64,000 nt of DNA. It comes from Achromobacter xylosoxidans A8 (GTDB lineage Bacteria > Pseudomonadota > Gammaproteobacteria > Burkholderiales > Burkholderiaceae_B). Of the stretch, positions 8,781-18,198 are shown piece after piece (position 1 is the stretch's first letter; each line of letters opens with the position of its first letter). The notes under the pieces are model-generated. The model was not told where the DNA came from. It did not search any database and saw only the letters and a program-made list of their open reading frames with translations. The stretch lies in the NCBI RefSeq assembly GCF_000165835.1, contig NC_014640.1, positions 6,138,001 through 6,202,000 of the forward strand. The letters are read 5' to 3'. The position numbers and the translations under genes were made by a program.

Positions 8781-10199
8781 ATGACGCTTCCGCCCTCCAG
8801 GCTGTACCCCTTGCTGTTGTCAGGCGCGCTCGCGTTGGCGCAGACCGTCTTTCCCGCACAAGCCGCTGGCAGCGCGTCCCCCAGGAAATCCGCGACCCAC
8901 AGCACGCCCTCTGCACCGCCCGAGGGCATGCCCCAGTACGGCAAGGGCGGCCATGGGCGCTATCTGATCCTGAGGCTGGACAACAGCCGCGGCAACGCGA
9001 TCGCCCCCAATACGCCCTACCGTCTGTTCCTGACCGAAAAAGGCCAGTCCATCGAGGGCACACCCAGCCAGGACGGCATCGTGCATGGCGTCACCGACGC
9101 GCTGGGCCGCAGCGCCTGGATCTGGACCCGCGATGCGCATCCTGTGAAGGACTACACGCTGATCCGGCGCATCGGCGACGGCGCCTGGGGCACCGTCTTC
9201 CAGCTGCAAACCAGCGGGGAAAAAGACCCGCTTGGAGGCTGGCCCTACCTCACCACCATGCAAGTGCGCTGGGGTGAACAGTGGGCGGACCTGGGCTACA
9301 GCACTACCCAGGGCAATACGGCGTACTTCAGCCACGACCGTCCAGCCGCCAGCTTGTCGATATCGGTCGACGCCAGCGTGGCTGAGAACCGGCAGTGCTT
9401 TGACGCATTGGACGCCATCAACCGCAGGTTCAGCCAGAACGATGCCACGGGCGCGCTGCAATTGGTGGACGCCACGGAATGCGGCGCGCAGCCGCGGCAA
9501 CAGCTGGACATGGCCAATCTGCTGCTGATGGCCGGCCGGGCCGATCTGGCGCGGCAGTGGCTGGACCGCGCCCGCGCCGAGTCCTTGTCTGTCTCGTCCA
9601 CGCCTGTGGATCACGATGAGCTTCACGAACGCTATAAACTTGAGCGTTTGCTGGGCCTGCCCCAGTTGGCATTGGAGGACGCCCTGGAACTGCAGCGCCG
9701 GCAAGCGCAGAAGCCCCAGGCGGATGAGCCCGACTGGGCCAACAGCATCGCCTACTACCTGGCGGATTTTCCCGAGCATCTGGCCGAAGCCGAAACCCAG
9801 GCGCGCAAATCGATCGAGACCCTCGGACCCGGGCCGTACAACCAGGGAACCCTGGGCTGGATCCTGACCCTGCGGGGCGACGTCGATGGCGGGCTGGCGC
9901 TCATGAAGCGGTCCTACCGCGAGATTCCGCGCAATGAGGAAATCGTGGCCGACTACGGCCTGGCGCTGTGGCGCCACGGCCAGCCCGAACTGGCCGCGCG
10001 GCTCTGGGACCAGGCCCAGACACAATGCGTCTGGGGCCAGCGCATGCACGACGCGCTGCGCGAGGCCGGCCAGCCGCACCCCTACTTCCAGGCGGCGAAT
10101 TCCAGCGCGGTAGCGGTCTACCAGCAGCGTTGCTCCGCGCCGCAGACCAAGCGCAAGACCCGGCACGGCGAGCAGCGCAGCGCTGCCGCCGAAGCGTAA
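8781..10199 (+). CDS. Secreted TPR-like protein with spike-type N-terminal domain
   Basis: A signal peptide covers about residues 1-27 (Leu/Ala-rich, ending AQAA). At about 55-130 there is a domain with PYRLFLTEKGQSIEG and a VTDALGRS segment. This resembles the small extension repeats of VgrG and PAAR proteins (PYRI..DG...G.TDA.GRT). The second half, about 215-430, is helical with recurring Ala/Leu/Trp patterns typical of TPR or Sel1-like solenoids. The tail is basic. The 472-residue start at 8781 is chosen for the signal peptide. A periplasmic adaptor linked to T6SS cargo is inference. Confidence 0.75.
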   Translation: MTLPPSRLYPLLLSGALALAQTVFPAQAAGSASPRKSATHSTPSAPPEGMPQYGKGGHGRYLILRLDNSRGNAIAPNTPYRLFLTEKGQSIEGTPSQDGIVHGVTDALGRSAWIWTRDAHPVKDYTLIRRIGDGAWGTVFQLQTSGEKDPLGGWPYLTTMQVRWGEQWADLGYSTTQGNTAYFSHDRPAASLSISVDASVAENRQCFDALDAINRRFSQNDATGALQLVDATECGAQPRQQLDMANLLLMAGRADLARQWLDRARAESLSVSSTPVDHDELHERYKLERLLGLPQLALEDALELQRRQAQKPQADEPDWANSIAYYLADFPEHLAEAETQARKSIETLGPGPYNQGTLGWILTLRGDVDGGLALMKRSYREIPRNEEIVADYGLALWRHGQPELAARLWDQAQTQCVWGQRMHDALREAGQPHPYFQAANSSAVAVYQQRCSAPQTKRKTRHGEQRSAAAEA

Positions 10200-10264
10200 A
10201 ATAGGCCCGGTAGACAAGCCGCGCACCGCACGCTCGCAATAGCGGGCTCGCGCAGGAGACCATC

Positions 10265-10429
10265 ATGAAATCCGCCCTGATCCGCCTGCTTACCCTCATG
10301 GCTACGGCCCTGGTCCTGGCCGGCTGCGCGCCGGGCAATGGCGGCCCGCCCTATCCGGGCGCCGTCAATCCCTACAGCGAAGGCGGATTCCACGACGCCG
10401 GCCCCAACTATCCCGACACCGGCCGCTGA
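10265..10429 (+). CDS. Tiny lipoprotein, 54 residues
   Basis: ATG at 10265 follows a good AGGAGA ribosome site. The product has a basic start, a hydrophobic core and the lipobox LAGC with Cys21, so the mature lipoprotein is only 34 residues, rich in Gly, Pro, Asn and Tyr. It resembles the short Gly/Pro-rich lipoproteins common in Bordetella and Achromobacter. No further domain is visible and the function is unknown. It ends 12 bases from the stop of the convergent nucleosidase gene. Confidence 0.75.
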   Translation: MKSALIRLLTLMATALVLAGCAPGNGGPPYPGAVNPYSEGGFHDAGPNYPDTGR

Positions 10430-10441
10430 AAACCGCCCGCT

Positions 10442-11197
10442 TCAGGCTTCGCGCAACGCCCCCGACTTCAGCAGGGGCGCCAGGATGCCAGCGGTATAGA
10501 CCCGCGCCAGATTCACCAGGAAATCGGTGAAGTCCGCCTTCGCGGCGTGGTCGGCCTGATCCGAGATCACGCGCAACACCGCGAAGGGCACGCCGAATTC
10601 GTAGCAGACCTGCGCCATCGCCCCGCCCTCCATTTCCAGGCAGAGCGCATCGGGCAGGCGCTGGCGCAGCTGGTGCGCATAGTCATTGCTGTTGACGAAA
10701 ACGTCGCCGGTGGCGATGAGTCCATGGTGCACCCGCGGCGGCTGCGCGGCCTGTCCCGCAGGCAAATCCGCTTGGCCGCGCGCGAATTGTCCTGCGCTTT
10801 CCAGCAGCCGCGCGCTCAGGACCGCGTCCGCGTCGAAGCGTACGCGGCCCAGCAAGGGAATCTCGTGCTGACCGAACAGAGGACGCGCATCCATGTCGTG
10901 CTGCATCAGCGCGCTGGCCACGACCACATCGCCCACCGCCACGTCCTGGTGCAGGCCACCCGCCAGTCCCGTGAAGATCACCCGCGTGGCATGGAACTCC
11001 TGAATCACGATGGACGCGGTCGCGGCCGCAGCCACCTTGCCGATCCGGCTCAACGCAATCACGCAAGGCGTGCCCCACAAGGTGCCGACGTGGAAGTCGC
11101 GCATGGCGACATGGTGGATCGTGGCGCCCGGATCCATCGCCGCGAGCAGATCGGCGATTTCTTCGTGCAGGGCGCCAAGTATGGCTAAACGTCCCAT
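10442..11197 (-). CDS. mtnN: 5'-methylthioadenosine/S-adenosylhomocysteine nucleosidase
   Basis: The enzyme hydrolyses the glycosidic bond of MTA and SAH, releasing adenine, in methionine salvage and in the activated methyl cycle. Family marks are the start MGRLAILGALHEEI (catalytic acid equivalent to Glu12 of the E. coli enzyme), VIFTGLAGG, LCLEMEGGA (ribose-binding Glu) and VISDQAD (catalytic Asp). At 251 residues it is slightly longer than the E. coli protein (232), with an extra loop around residues 130-155. It appears to be a single-gene unit. Confidence 0.9.
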   Translation of the reverse strand: MGRLAILGALHEEIADLLAAMDPGATIHHVAMRDFHVGTLWGTPCVIALSRIGKVAAAATASIVIQEFHATRVIFTGLAGGLHQDVAVGDVVVASALMQHDMDARPLFGQHEIPLLGRVRFDADAVLSARLLESAGQFARGQADLPAGQAAQPPRVHHGLIATGDVFVNSNDYAHQLRQRLPDALCLEMEGGAMAQVCYEFGVPFAVLRVISDQADHAAKADFTDFLVNLARVYTAGILAPLLKSGALREA

Positions 11198-11535
11198 GTA
11201 CCTTTTCTCTGATCATGCGCGGCCCGCGGCCGCCCAGTGCGCAACATACCCCAAGCATGAAGCCACCGCCAACGGACGCCCCGGCGCGGGCGTGCAAGGC
11301 ACGGATGGCGACTTTTGATGTAGTGCGGACGTCCTGCTGTGCGTGCGCCAGCCGGCAACGCCAGCAGCCGTCTTGGATGGCTACCGATTAGCTAGTCAAA
11401 AGTACGGTGTACATCCGATCAGCAGGGAAACCACCCGCCTGGATCGCTCCGCGCCGCGTGCTAGCTTACGTCGCGCAGGACGCGGGCCATGCAGCAAGCA
11501 GATTCATCGCAGGACTCAATCTGTGGAGAACGATC
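11198..11535. other. Intergenic region between divergent mtnN and DUF2235 gene
   Basis: These 338 bases carry the promoters of two divergent genes. I could not pick a convincing -35/-10 pair on either strand. Open frames here continue upstream from the DUF2235 gene but lack a ribosome site and look like random extension. No RNA gene or repeat was recognised. Confidence 0.4.
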
Positions 11536-12576
11536 ATGGTGAAGAATCTAGCCGTATTCTTCGATGGGACCTGGAACGAACCCAACGACCGCACCAACGT
11601 CTACGAACTCTACAAAGCGGCGCCCGAGACCTCCACGCAGGAAACGTTCTATATCGAAGGCGTGGGCACGCAAGGCCAAGGCCTGTGGGCCGCCATCGAC
11701 AAGTTCGCCGGCGGCGCCTTTGGCGCGGGGCTGTCGGCCAACATCCGCGCGGGCTACCGCTGGCTTTGCCAGCGCCATGAAGCGCGCGACCGCATCTTCC
11801 TCTTCGGATTCAGCCGCGGCGCCTATTCCGCCCGCAGCCTGGCCGGCATGGTGCGCAAATGCGGCCTGCTGAACGATCCTTCCGACAACAACGTGGCCGA
11901 AGCCTATGCGCTTTATCGCGACGACTGCATCCCCACGTCGCTGGAGGCCTCGTCGTTCCGCGTGAACTTCTCGCGCGAGACGGACGTGCATTTCGTCGGC
12001 GTCTGGGACACGGTCGGCAGCCTGGGCATACCGGTGGGCGGCATCCCCTTCCCCGGTTTTTCGAAGTTCTACAACTTCCATGACACCGAACTGAGCAACC
12101 ACGTCCATCACGCCTATCACGCCATCGCCACCAACGAGTTCCGCGAACCGTACTCGCCAACCCTGTGGACGCGCCTGGCCAATTCCGAGCCCCGGCCGCC
12201 CGAGAGGCCGGTCGAACAACGCTGGTTCATCGGCGCCCATTCCGACGTCGGCGGCGGCTACCGGGACGGCAGCCTGCAAACGCTGCCAGCCTCATGGCTG
12301 CAAGAGAAGGCCCGCCAGGCCGGCCTGGAAGCCGGGCTGGCGCAACGCATCGCCACCGACTATGAACAATGCCAGCCGCACGACTCCTATCGCGAGTTCA
12401 CCGACAAAGTGCTGATCCATGTGAAAAAGCGCCCCAGGTTGTGGGATGGCGCGACCGTGCTCAACCTGACCGTGGACGAACGGCTGCTGAAGCGGTTCGG
12501 GCTCAGCCTGGACTTCCTGAAGGAGTATCCGGACTTCAAGGACGCACTCGAAAAACTGCCGGTCGCGCCACCGTGA
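11536..12576 (+). CDS. DUF2235 alpha/beta hydrolase, Tle1-like phospholipase
   Basis: The protein starts with the DUF2235 signature KNLAVFFDGTWN and has the nucleophile elbow GFSRGAY at residues 91-97 (Ser93), then VWDTVGSLG and the IGAHSDVGGGY loop. These residues form the catalytic set of T6SS Tle1 phospholipases. At 346 residues it is one DUF2235 domain without the long C-terminal membrane-binding extension of known Tle1 effectors. The ATG at 11536 has a GGAGAA ribosome site. It could be an effector delivered by the nearby T6SS or a house-keeping lipid hydrolase; no immunity gene follows. Confidence 0.82.
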   Translation: MVKNLAVFFDGTWNEPNDRTNVYELYKAAPETSTQETFYIEGVGTQGQGLWAAIDKFAGGAFGAGLSANIRAGYRWLCQRHEARDRIFLFGFSRGAYSARSLAGMVRKCGLLNDPSDNNVAEAYALYRDDCIPTSLEASSFRVNFSRETDVHFVGVWDTVGSLGIPVGGIPFPGFSKFYNFHDTELSNHVHHAYHAIATNEFREPYSPTLWTRLANSEPRPPERPVEQRWFIGAHSDVGGGYRDGSLQTLPASWLQEKARQAGLEAGLAQRIATDYEQCQPHDSYREFTDKVLIHVKKRPRLWDGATVLNLTVDERLLKRFGLSLDFLKEYPDFKDALEKLPVAPP

Positions 12577-12773
12577 CCCGCCCGCCGCCCAAGGCGGCGC
12601 AGACGATGAAAGCACTCGCAACAGAGTGATGTAATGCGCTCAAAAATGAGACTTTGCGACTTAATACGATACAAACTTCGGCCCGTCGGACTGTGGCGGG
12701 AAAACCATGCTGCCCATGGCCCATTTCAAGTAACCTCCGGCCACCAGTCATTGTTCCGAGCCGATGTTTACGC

Positions 12774-14540
12774 ATGTTCCGCAATGTCTTTGCTCTCAAA
12801 TCCCTTGAAAGGTATTTCCTGACACTGGCTGCAGGCGTAGCGCTGCCGGTCTCCATGCTGACCGTGATCGTGGTGCAGCAGAACTGGCGGTCGCTGGCCG
12901 CCACTGACGATGCCATGCGAGGCTTCATCGTGGTCCGCACGACCCTCATGACGATGGAGGCGGTCTCCGCCGAACGCGGCCCCATGAACTCGGCGCTGGG
13001 TTCCGATCTGCCGGTCCCCGAACACATCCTGCAGGCGCTGGACCAGGCGCGCCAGCGCACCAACGCACAGATCGCCGACCTGCTTGCCCTCTACCGCGCG
13101 CCGCTCAATCCCAACGGCGCCCGCGAATTCACCAACATCCAGCGCATCCGCGAATCCCTGCTGAACGCCCGCGCCAGCGCCGACGCGGCGATTGCCGCGC
13201 CCCGCGCCAACGTCTCCGGCTACAACCTGTGGACGGTGGTCGGAGACATGGTCGCGCTGGTGCCCGAACTGCGTGCCGCCATGTCCGACGGCATCGGCCT
13301 GGTTGCCAGAAACCAGGGCGAGGACTTCGACCTGCTGTCCTTGGCGCTGCTGGCGGGCGAACTGCGCGAGCAGGCAGGGCTGGTGGGATCCACCTTTGCG
13401 CCGGCCCTGAGCAAACGCCGCACGCTCACCGCCAGCGACCAGTTGAGGATCGAGCGCGTGATCGGCCGCATCGACGAACTGCGCGCGCTGATCGAGGCCA
13501 ACATCGCCAGCATGCCGCGCCATGCCTCATCGCTCGCCTACCGCGAACTGCAGCAGCAGTACTTCGGCGAGGGCATGAACTACCTCGACAGCGTGCGCGC
13601 CATTGCCGAGCGGGCCCCGGAAGATTCGCTCGTTTCGATGTACGAACTGGGCGCGAACTACGTGCCGCAGATGAAGTCCATCGTCCGGTTCCGCGATCTC
13701 ATGCTCAACGACGTTGAACGACGCATCGGCGAAAACCGCCAGGCCGCGATCCGCGTCCTGCTGACCACCCTGGCGGCCGCGGCGATGCTCACCGCCGCCC
13801 TGATACTCGGGCTGGCCATGTTCCGCAAACGCGTCATCCGGCCCTTCGTCCGCGCCACCAACATCATCGGCGCCATCGCCAAAGGCGGCGAAGTGCCGGC
13901 CATCCCCGCGGGTCAGTACCGAGGCGAAGTGAACAGCATGTTCAAGGCCCTGGATGTGCTCAACGACAATGCTGCCGCCGTGCGCAAGCTGGAGCTGGAA
14001 CGCGACCGCCTGATCCAAGACCTCGCCATCATGGCCGAAACGGATTTCCTCACCGGCCTGCTGAACCGCCGCGCTTTCGAAAAGCGCCTGGAAGCCGCGC
14101 TGGACGACATGCGCCACGACGATGGCGACGGCCTGACCTTCATCCTGTTCGACCTCGACCACTTCAAATCCATCAACGACACGCACGGCCACGCCACGGG
14201 CGACGAAGCGCTCAAGACCGTGGCGGACCTATGCCGCAGCACCTTCCGGCAATCCGACGTGGTTGCGCGCGTGGGCGGCGAAGAGTTCGCGGCGCTGTGC
14301 CGCAGCCGCCGTCCCGAACCCGTCCGGGACGTGGCCGAACGCATGCGCCTGAACATTGCGCGCACGCAGATCAGCGCCGGCGGCGCGGCCCGCTTCAGCA
14401 TGACCGCCAGCTTCGGCGTCGCCCACGCCCGCAGCGGCGACACGGCGGCGCTGGAGAACCTGTCCCGCCGCGCCGACGAACTGCTGTACAAGGCGAAGCT
14501 GAACGGGCGTAATTGCGTACTGCTGGAGAACGCGGCTTGA
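12774..14540 (+). CDS. Membrane-bound diguanylate cyclase (GGDEF)
   Basis: The enzyme makes cyclic di-GMP from two GTP. A first membrane helix (about residues 15-37) is followed by a helical periplasmic sensor of about 300 residues containing an AERGPMN-like segment, a second helix near 325-350, a HAMP-like linker and a C-terminal GGDEF domain. The active-site loop is GGEEF, and RQSD five residues before it is a product-inhibition I-site. The metal-binding FDLDHFKSINDTHGH segment is intact. The start is chosen at 12774, just before the first helix, although its ribosome site is weak; the frame is open from 12654. Confidence 0.88.
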   Translation: MFRNVFALKSLERYFLTLAAGVALPVSMLTVIVVQQNWRSLAATDDAMRGFIVVRTTLMTMEAVSAERGPMNSALGSDLPVPEHILQALDQARQRTNAQIADLLALYRAPLNPNGAREFTNIQRIRESLLNARASADAAIAAPRANVSGYNLWTVVGDMVALVPELRAAMSDGIGLVARNQGEDFDLLSLALLAGELREQAGLVGSTFAPALSKRRTLTASDQLRIERVIGRIDELRALIEANIASMPRHASSLAYRELQQQYFGEGMNYLDSVRAIAERAPEDSLVSMYELGANYVPQMKSIVRFRDLMLNDVERRIGENRQAAIRVLLTTLAAAAMLTAALILGLAMFRKRVIRPFVRATNIIGAIAKGGEVPAIPAGQYRGEVNSMFKALDVLNDNAAAVRKLELERDRLIQDLAIMAETDFLTGLLNRRAFEKRLEAALDDMRHDDGDGLTFILFDLDHFKSINDTHGHATGDEALKTVADLCRSTFRQSDVVARVGGEEFAALCRSRRPEPVRDVAERMRLNIARTQISAGGAARFSMTASFGVAHARSGDTAALENLSRRADELLYKAKLNGRNCVLLENAA

Positions 14541-14553
14541 CGCAGCGCGCGCC

Positions 14554-17500
14554 TCAGGCCGCCAGCGTTTCCCGCGCCCGCCCCCGGTAGCGTTTCCACA
14601 GCCCGGCTTGCTGCGCGCGCACCCGTTCGACGTTCTGCTCCTTGACGTGGCCATAGCCGCGGATCGTGTCCGGCAGCGCGGCCAGTTCCAGCGCCGTGGC
14701 GCGATTGGTCGCGTCGAGCGTGCGTGAGAACTCCTCGGCCAGCGCCAGGTAGTCGGCGGCCAGTTGGCGTTCCATGCGGCGTTCGGCGGTCTGGCCGAAT
14801 ATGTCCAGCCAGGTGCCGCGCAGCCGCTTCATCGGCGCAAGCGCGCGGAACGCCAGCGCCATCCATGGACCATATATGCGCTTCTGCAGCCGCCCGCGCG
14901 CGTCGCGTCGCGCGAGCGCTGGCGGCGCCAGGTGATAACGCAGGCGATAGTCGCGGCCAGGTTCGCCTTCGAATTGCTCGCGCAGCCGCGCCTTGAAGGC
15001 CGGGTCCACGTATAGGCGCGCGACCTCGTATTCGTCCTTGTAGGTCATGAGCTTGGCGAGATGGCGCGCGACAGTCTGTGTCACCTCGAAGCGTTGCGGG
15101 TCCGCCAGCAAGGCCTCGCGCGCGCGCACCGCCGCCACCGCTGCCAGGAAGCGCGCGGCGTAGGCCTCGTCCTGGTAGGCGCGCACGTGTTGCGCCAGCC
15201 GCTGGATCTGGCCGTCCAGGGACTCCGGCAGCGCGACCACCTGCGCCCGCGGCGCCGGCTTGAGCACATCGGCGCCGCGGTGCGCGGCCTGCCGGCCGAG
15301 TTCGAAGGCCGCCAGGTTTTTCTCGACCGAGACGCCGTTCAGTTCGATCGCGCGCCGCAGGCTGTCCAGTGACAGCGGCAGCCCGCCCTGCTGCCAGGCA
15401 TAGCCCAGTAGCAGAGGATTGGCGTAGATGGTGTCGCCGAGCAGGGCCTCGGCCAGCGGACCGGCCTCGATGAAATCGCAATTGCCGCCCGTGCTGCGCG
15501 CCAGCGCGGCCTCGGCCTGCGCGCCGGGAAAGCGCCAGCTGGGCTGCGACAGGAAGGCGGCGGTAGGCGCGGCGCTGCTGTTCACCACGGCGCGGCCATG
15601 GTCCGGCCGCAAGCGCGACAGTACTTCCGGCGACGCCGACACCAGCGCGTCGCAGCCGATGACCAGATCGGCCTCGCCCAGCGCCACGCGCGTGGCGTGC
15701 AAGTCCGCGGGCCGATGGGCCAGCTGCACGTGGCTGAGCACGGCGCCGCCCTTCTGCGCCAGCCCGGCCATGTCCAGCACCGTCACGCCCTTGCCTTCGA
15801 GATGCGCGGCCGCGCCCAGCAGCGCGCCTATGGTCACGACGCCGGTGCCGCCCACGCCCGCGATCACCACGCGATAGGCCCCTAGCGGGGGGATTTCCGC
15901 CAGGGCGGGCTGCGGTGGTTCGGGCAGTGTCGGGGATGTTTTCCCCGCGCCCGGCTTGCGCAGGATCGCGCCTTCCGCCGTGACGAAGCTGGGGCAGAAA
16001 CCCTCCACGCAGGAGAAATCCTTGTTGCAGGACGATTGGTTGATGCGGCGCTTGGTACCCAGCGGCGTGTCCAGAGGCTCCACGGACAGGCAGTTGGATT
16101 GCACCGAACAGTCGCCGCAGCCTTCGCAGACCGCCTCGTTGATGAAGGCGCGGCGCGGTGGATCGGGATAGTCGCCTCGCTTGCGGCGGCGGCGCTTCTC
16201 GGTGGCGCAGGTCTGGTCGTAGATCAGCACCGTCGTGCCTTCGATGTCGCGCAGCGCGCGCTGCACCTCGTCGAGCGCCTTGCGGTGATACACCGCCACC
16301 GCCTGCGGCAACGCGGCGGCGCCCACGTACTTCTCCGGTTCGTCAGTCACCACCACGGTCTTGACCACGCCTTCGGCCTGCATCTGTGCGGCGATCTGCG
16401 GCACGGTCAGAACGCCGTCCACCGGCTGGCCGCCTGTCATGGCGACCGCGTCGTTGTAGAGGATCTTGTAGGTGATGCTGGCGCGCGCGGCCACCGCGGC
16501 GCGTATCGCCAGCAGCCCCGAATGAAAATAGGTGCCGTCGCCCAGGTTGGCGAAAATGTGGCGCTCGGACGTGAAATCCTTCTGGCCCAGCCAGGCAACG
16601 CCCTCGCCGCCCATCTGGCTGAAGGTGTCGGTATTGCGGTCCATCCACATCGCCATGTAGTGGCAGCCGATGCCGGCCACGGCGCGCGAGCCTTCGGGCA
16701 CCCGAGTAGAGGTATTGTGCGGACAGCCCGAACAGAACCAGGGCTTGCGCTCTTCTACCAGGGTGGGCCGGGCGGCTTCGCGCTCCTTGGCATCGATGAC
16801 TGCCAGCCGCGCCGCAATGCGCGCCCGCAGCGCGTCCGACAGGTCGGCCTTTTCCAGGCGCGCGGCGATGGCGCGGGCGATCAGTGCCGGCGACAGTTCG
16901 TGGCGCGCCGGCAGCAGCCAGCCGCCGCGCGGCGTGGACCACTCGCCGCCGCCGTTGTCGCGCTCGTCGAACTTGCCGTAGACGCGGGGCCGCACGTCGT
17001 CGCGCCAGTTGTAAAGCTCTTCCTTCAGCGCGTATTCCAGGATCTGGCGCTTTTCCTCCACCACCAGGATCTCTTTCAAGCCGGTGGCGAACTCGCGCGC
17101 GTCCTGCGCGTCCAGCGGCCAGATGCAGCCCACCTTCAGCACGCGGATGCCGGCTTCGCGACAGGCGGCCTCGTCCAGGCCCAGGTCGTTGAGCGCCTGG
17201 CGCACGTCCAGATAAGCCTTGCCGGCGGTCATGATGCCGAAGTGCGCCTGCGGCGAATCCAGCACCACGCGGTTCAGCTTGTTGGCACGCACATAGGCCA
17301 GCGCCGCATACCACTTGTGGTCCAGCAGCCGCGCCTCCTGCGCCAGCGGCGTGTCGGGCCAGCGGATGTTCAGGCCGCCTTCGGGCAGGGCGTTGTCTGG
17401 CAGCACGATCTGCACGCGGTCGGGATCCACTTCCACCGAGGCGCTGGACTCCACCACGTCGGTCACGCATTTCATGGCCACCCACAGCCCGGTGTAGCGA

Positions 17501-18096
17501 CTCATCGCCCAGCCGTGCAGGCCGTAATCCAGGTATTCCTGCACATTGGACGGATACAGCACCGGTATGCCGCTGGCGATCAGCACGTGCTCGGACTGGT
17601 GTGCCACCGACGAGGACTTGGCGGCATGGTCGTCGCCCGCCAGCATCAACACGCCACCATGCTTCGAGCTGCCGGCGGAGTTGGCGTGCTTGAGCACGTC
17701 CACCGACCGGTCCACGCCTGGTCCCTTGCCGTACCACATGCCGAACACGCCATCGCGCGCCGCGCCCGGGAACAGGTTCAGCTGCTGCGAGCCCCACACT
17801 GCCGTGGCGGCCAGGTCCTCGTTCACGCCGGGCTGGAACACCACGTCGTTGGCCTGCAGGTGGCGCTTGGCCTTCCACAACGCCTGGTCCAGGCCGCCCA
17901 GCGGCGAGCCGCGATAGCCCGAGATATAGCCGCCCGTGTTCAGGCCGGCCTGCTGGTCGCGCTGCTTCTGCAACAACGGCAGCCGCACCAGGGCCTGGGT
18001 GCCGCTCAGGTAGATGCGCCCTTGGGTGCGGGTGTACTTGTCGTCCAGCGTCAGGCCATGGGTATCGGCCGCGCCTGCGGGTTGTGGGGCGTTCAC
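14554..18096 (-). CDS. Indolepyruvate ferredoxin oxidoreductase, fused IorA-IorB type
   Basis: A fused thiamine-diphosphate enzyme that oxidatively decarboxylates aryl (or branched-chain) 2-oxo acids to acyl-CoA with ferredoxin. In order: an N-terminal pyrimidine-binding domain (GYRGSPLGGLD), a TPP domain with GDGTYFHSG and a following Asn-Asp, a Cys-rich 4Fe-4S region (CEGCGDCSVQSNC and a second Cys group ending GFCPSF), then the IorB gamma-type domain with GVGGTGVVT. The length of 1180 residues is normal for the proteobacterial fusion. It is divergent from a LysR gene that is its likely regulator. Confidence 0.93.
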   Translation of the reverse strand: MNAPQPAGAADTHGLTLDDKYTRTQGRIYLSGTQALVRLPLLQKQRDQQAGLNTGGYISGYRGSPLGGLDQALWKAKRHLQANDVVFQPGVNEDLAATAVWGSQQLNLFPGAARDGVFGMWYGKGPGVDRSVDVLKHANSAGSSKHGGVLMLAGDDHAAKSSSVAHQSEHVLIASGIPVLYPSNVQEYLDYGLHGWAMSRYTGLWVAMKCVTDVVESSASVEVDPDRVQIVLPDNALPEGGLNIRWPDTPLAQEARLLDHKWYAALAYVRANKLNRVVLDSPQAHFGIMTAGKAYLDVRQALNDLGLDEAACREAGIRVLKVGCIWPLDAQDAREFATGLKEILVVEEKRQILEYALKEELYNWRDDVRPRVYGKFDERDNGGGEWSTPRGGWLLPARHELSPALIARAIAARLEKADLSDALRARIAARLAVIDAKEREAARPTLVEERKPWFCSGCPHNTSTRVPEGSRAVAGIGCHYMAMWMDRNTDTFSQMGGEGVAWLGQKDFTSERHIFANLGDGTYFHSGLLAIRAAVAARASITYKILYNDAVAMTGGQPVDGVLTVPQIAAQMQAEGVVKTVVVTDEPEKYVGAAALPQAVAVYHRKALDEVQRALRDIEGTTVLIYDQTCATEKRRRRKRGDYPDPPRRAFINEAVCEGCGDCSVQSNCLSVEPLDTPLGTKRRINQSSCNKDFSCVEGFCPSFVTAEGAILRKPGAGKTSPTLPEPPQPALAEIPPLGAYRVVIAGVGGTGVVTIGALLGAAAHLEGKGVTVLDMAGLAQKGGAVLSHVQLAHRPADLHATRVALGEADLVIGCDALVSASPEVLSRLRPDHGRAVVNSSAAPTAAFLSQPSWRFPGAQAEAALARSTGGNCDFIEAGPLAEALLGDTIYANPLLLGYAWQQGGLPLSLDSLRRAIELNGVSVEKNLAAFELGRQAAHRGADVLKPAPRAQVVALPESLDGQIQRLAQHVRAYQDEAYAARFLAAVAAVRAREALLADPQRFEVTQTVARHLAKLMTYKDEYEVARLYVDPAFKARLREQFEGEPGRDYRLRYHLAPPALARRDARGRLQKRIYGPWMALAFRALAPMKRLRGTWLDIFGQTAERRMERQLAADYLALAEEFSRTLDATNRATALELAALPDTIRGYGHVKEQNVERVRAQQAGLWKRYRGRARETLAA

Positions 18097-18153
18097 GCTT
18101 GTCTCCTGCGTTGCGGTTTTTGGTGTTTTGCCGCAGTGTAGGAAGCAGGCTGG

Positions 18154-18194
18154 TTATCGTATATTCATATATTCAGGTATCAGGTATTCGATAA
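18154..18194. promoter_or_regulatory. AT-rich putative LysR operator between ior gene and lysR
   Basis: The 102-base divergent gap contains an AT-rich island bounded by TTATCG (18154-18159) and its inverse CGATAA (18189-18194), with two ATATTCA-like direct repeats and two AGGTAT repeats between. The island lies directly against the lysR start codon, the usual place for an autoregulatory LysR site. The exact half-sites are not resolved. Confidence 0.4.
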
Positions 18195-18198
18195 ACAC

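Noticed and set aside
10265..10429. Lipoprotein as immunity protein for the DUF2235 hydrolase
   Set aside because: It is separated from the hydrolase by an opposite-strand gene and only 34 residues mature; known Tle immunity lipoproteins are much larger.
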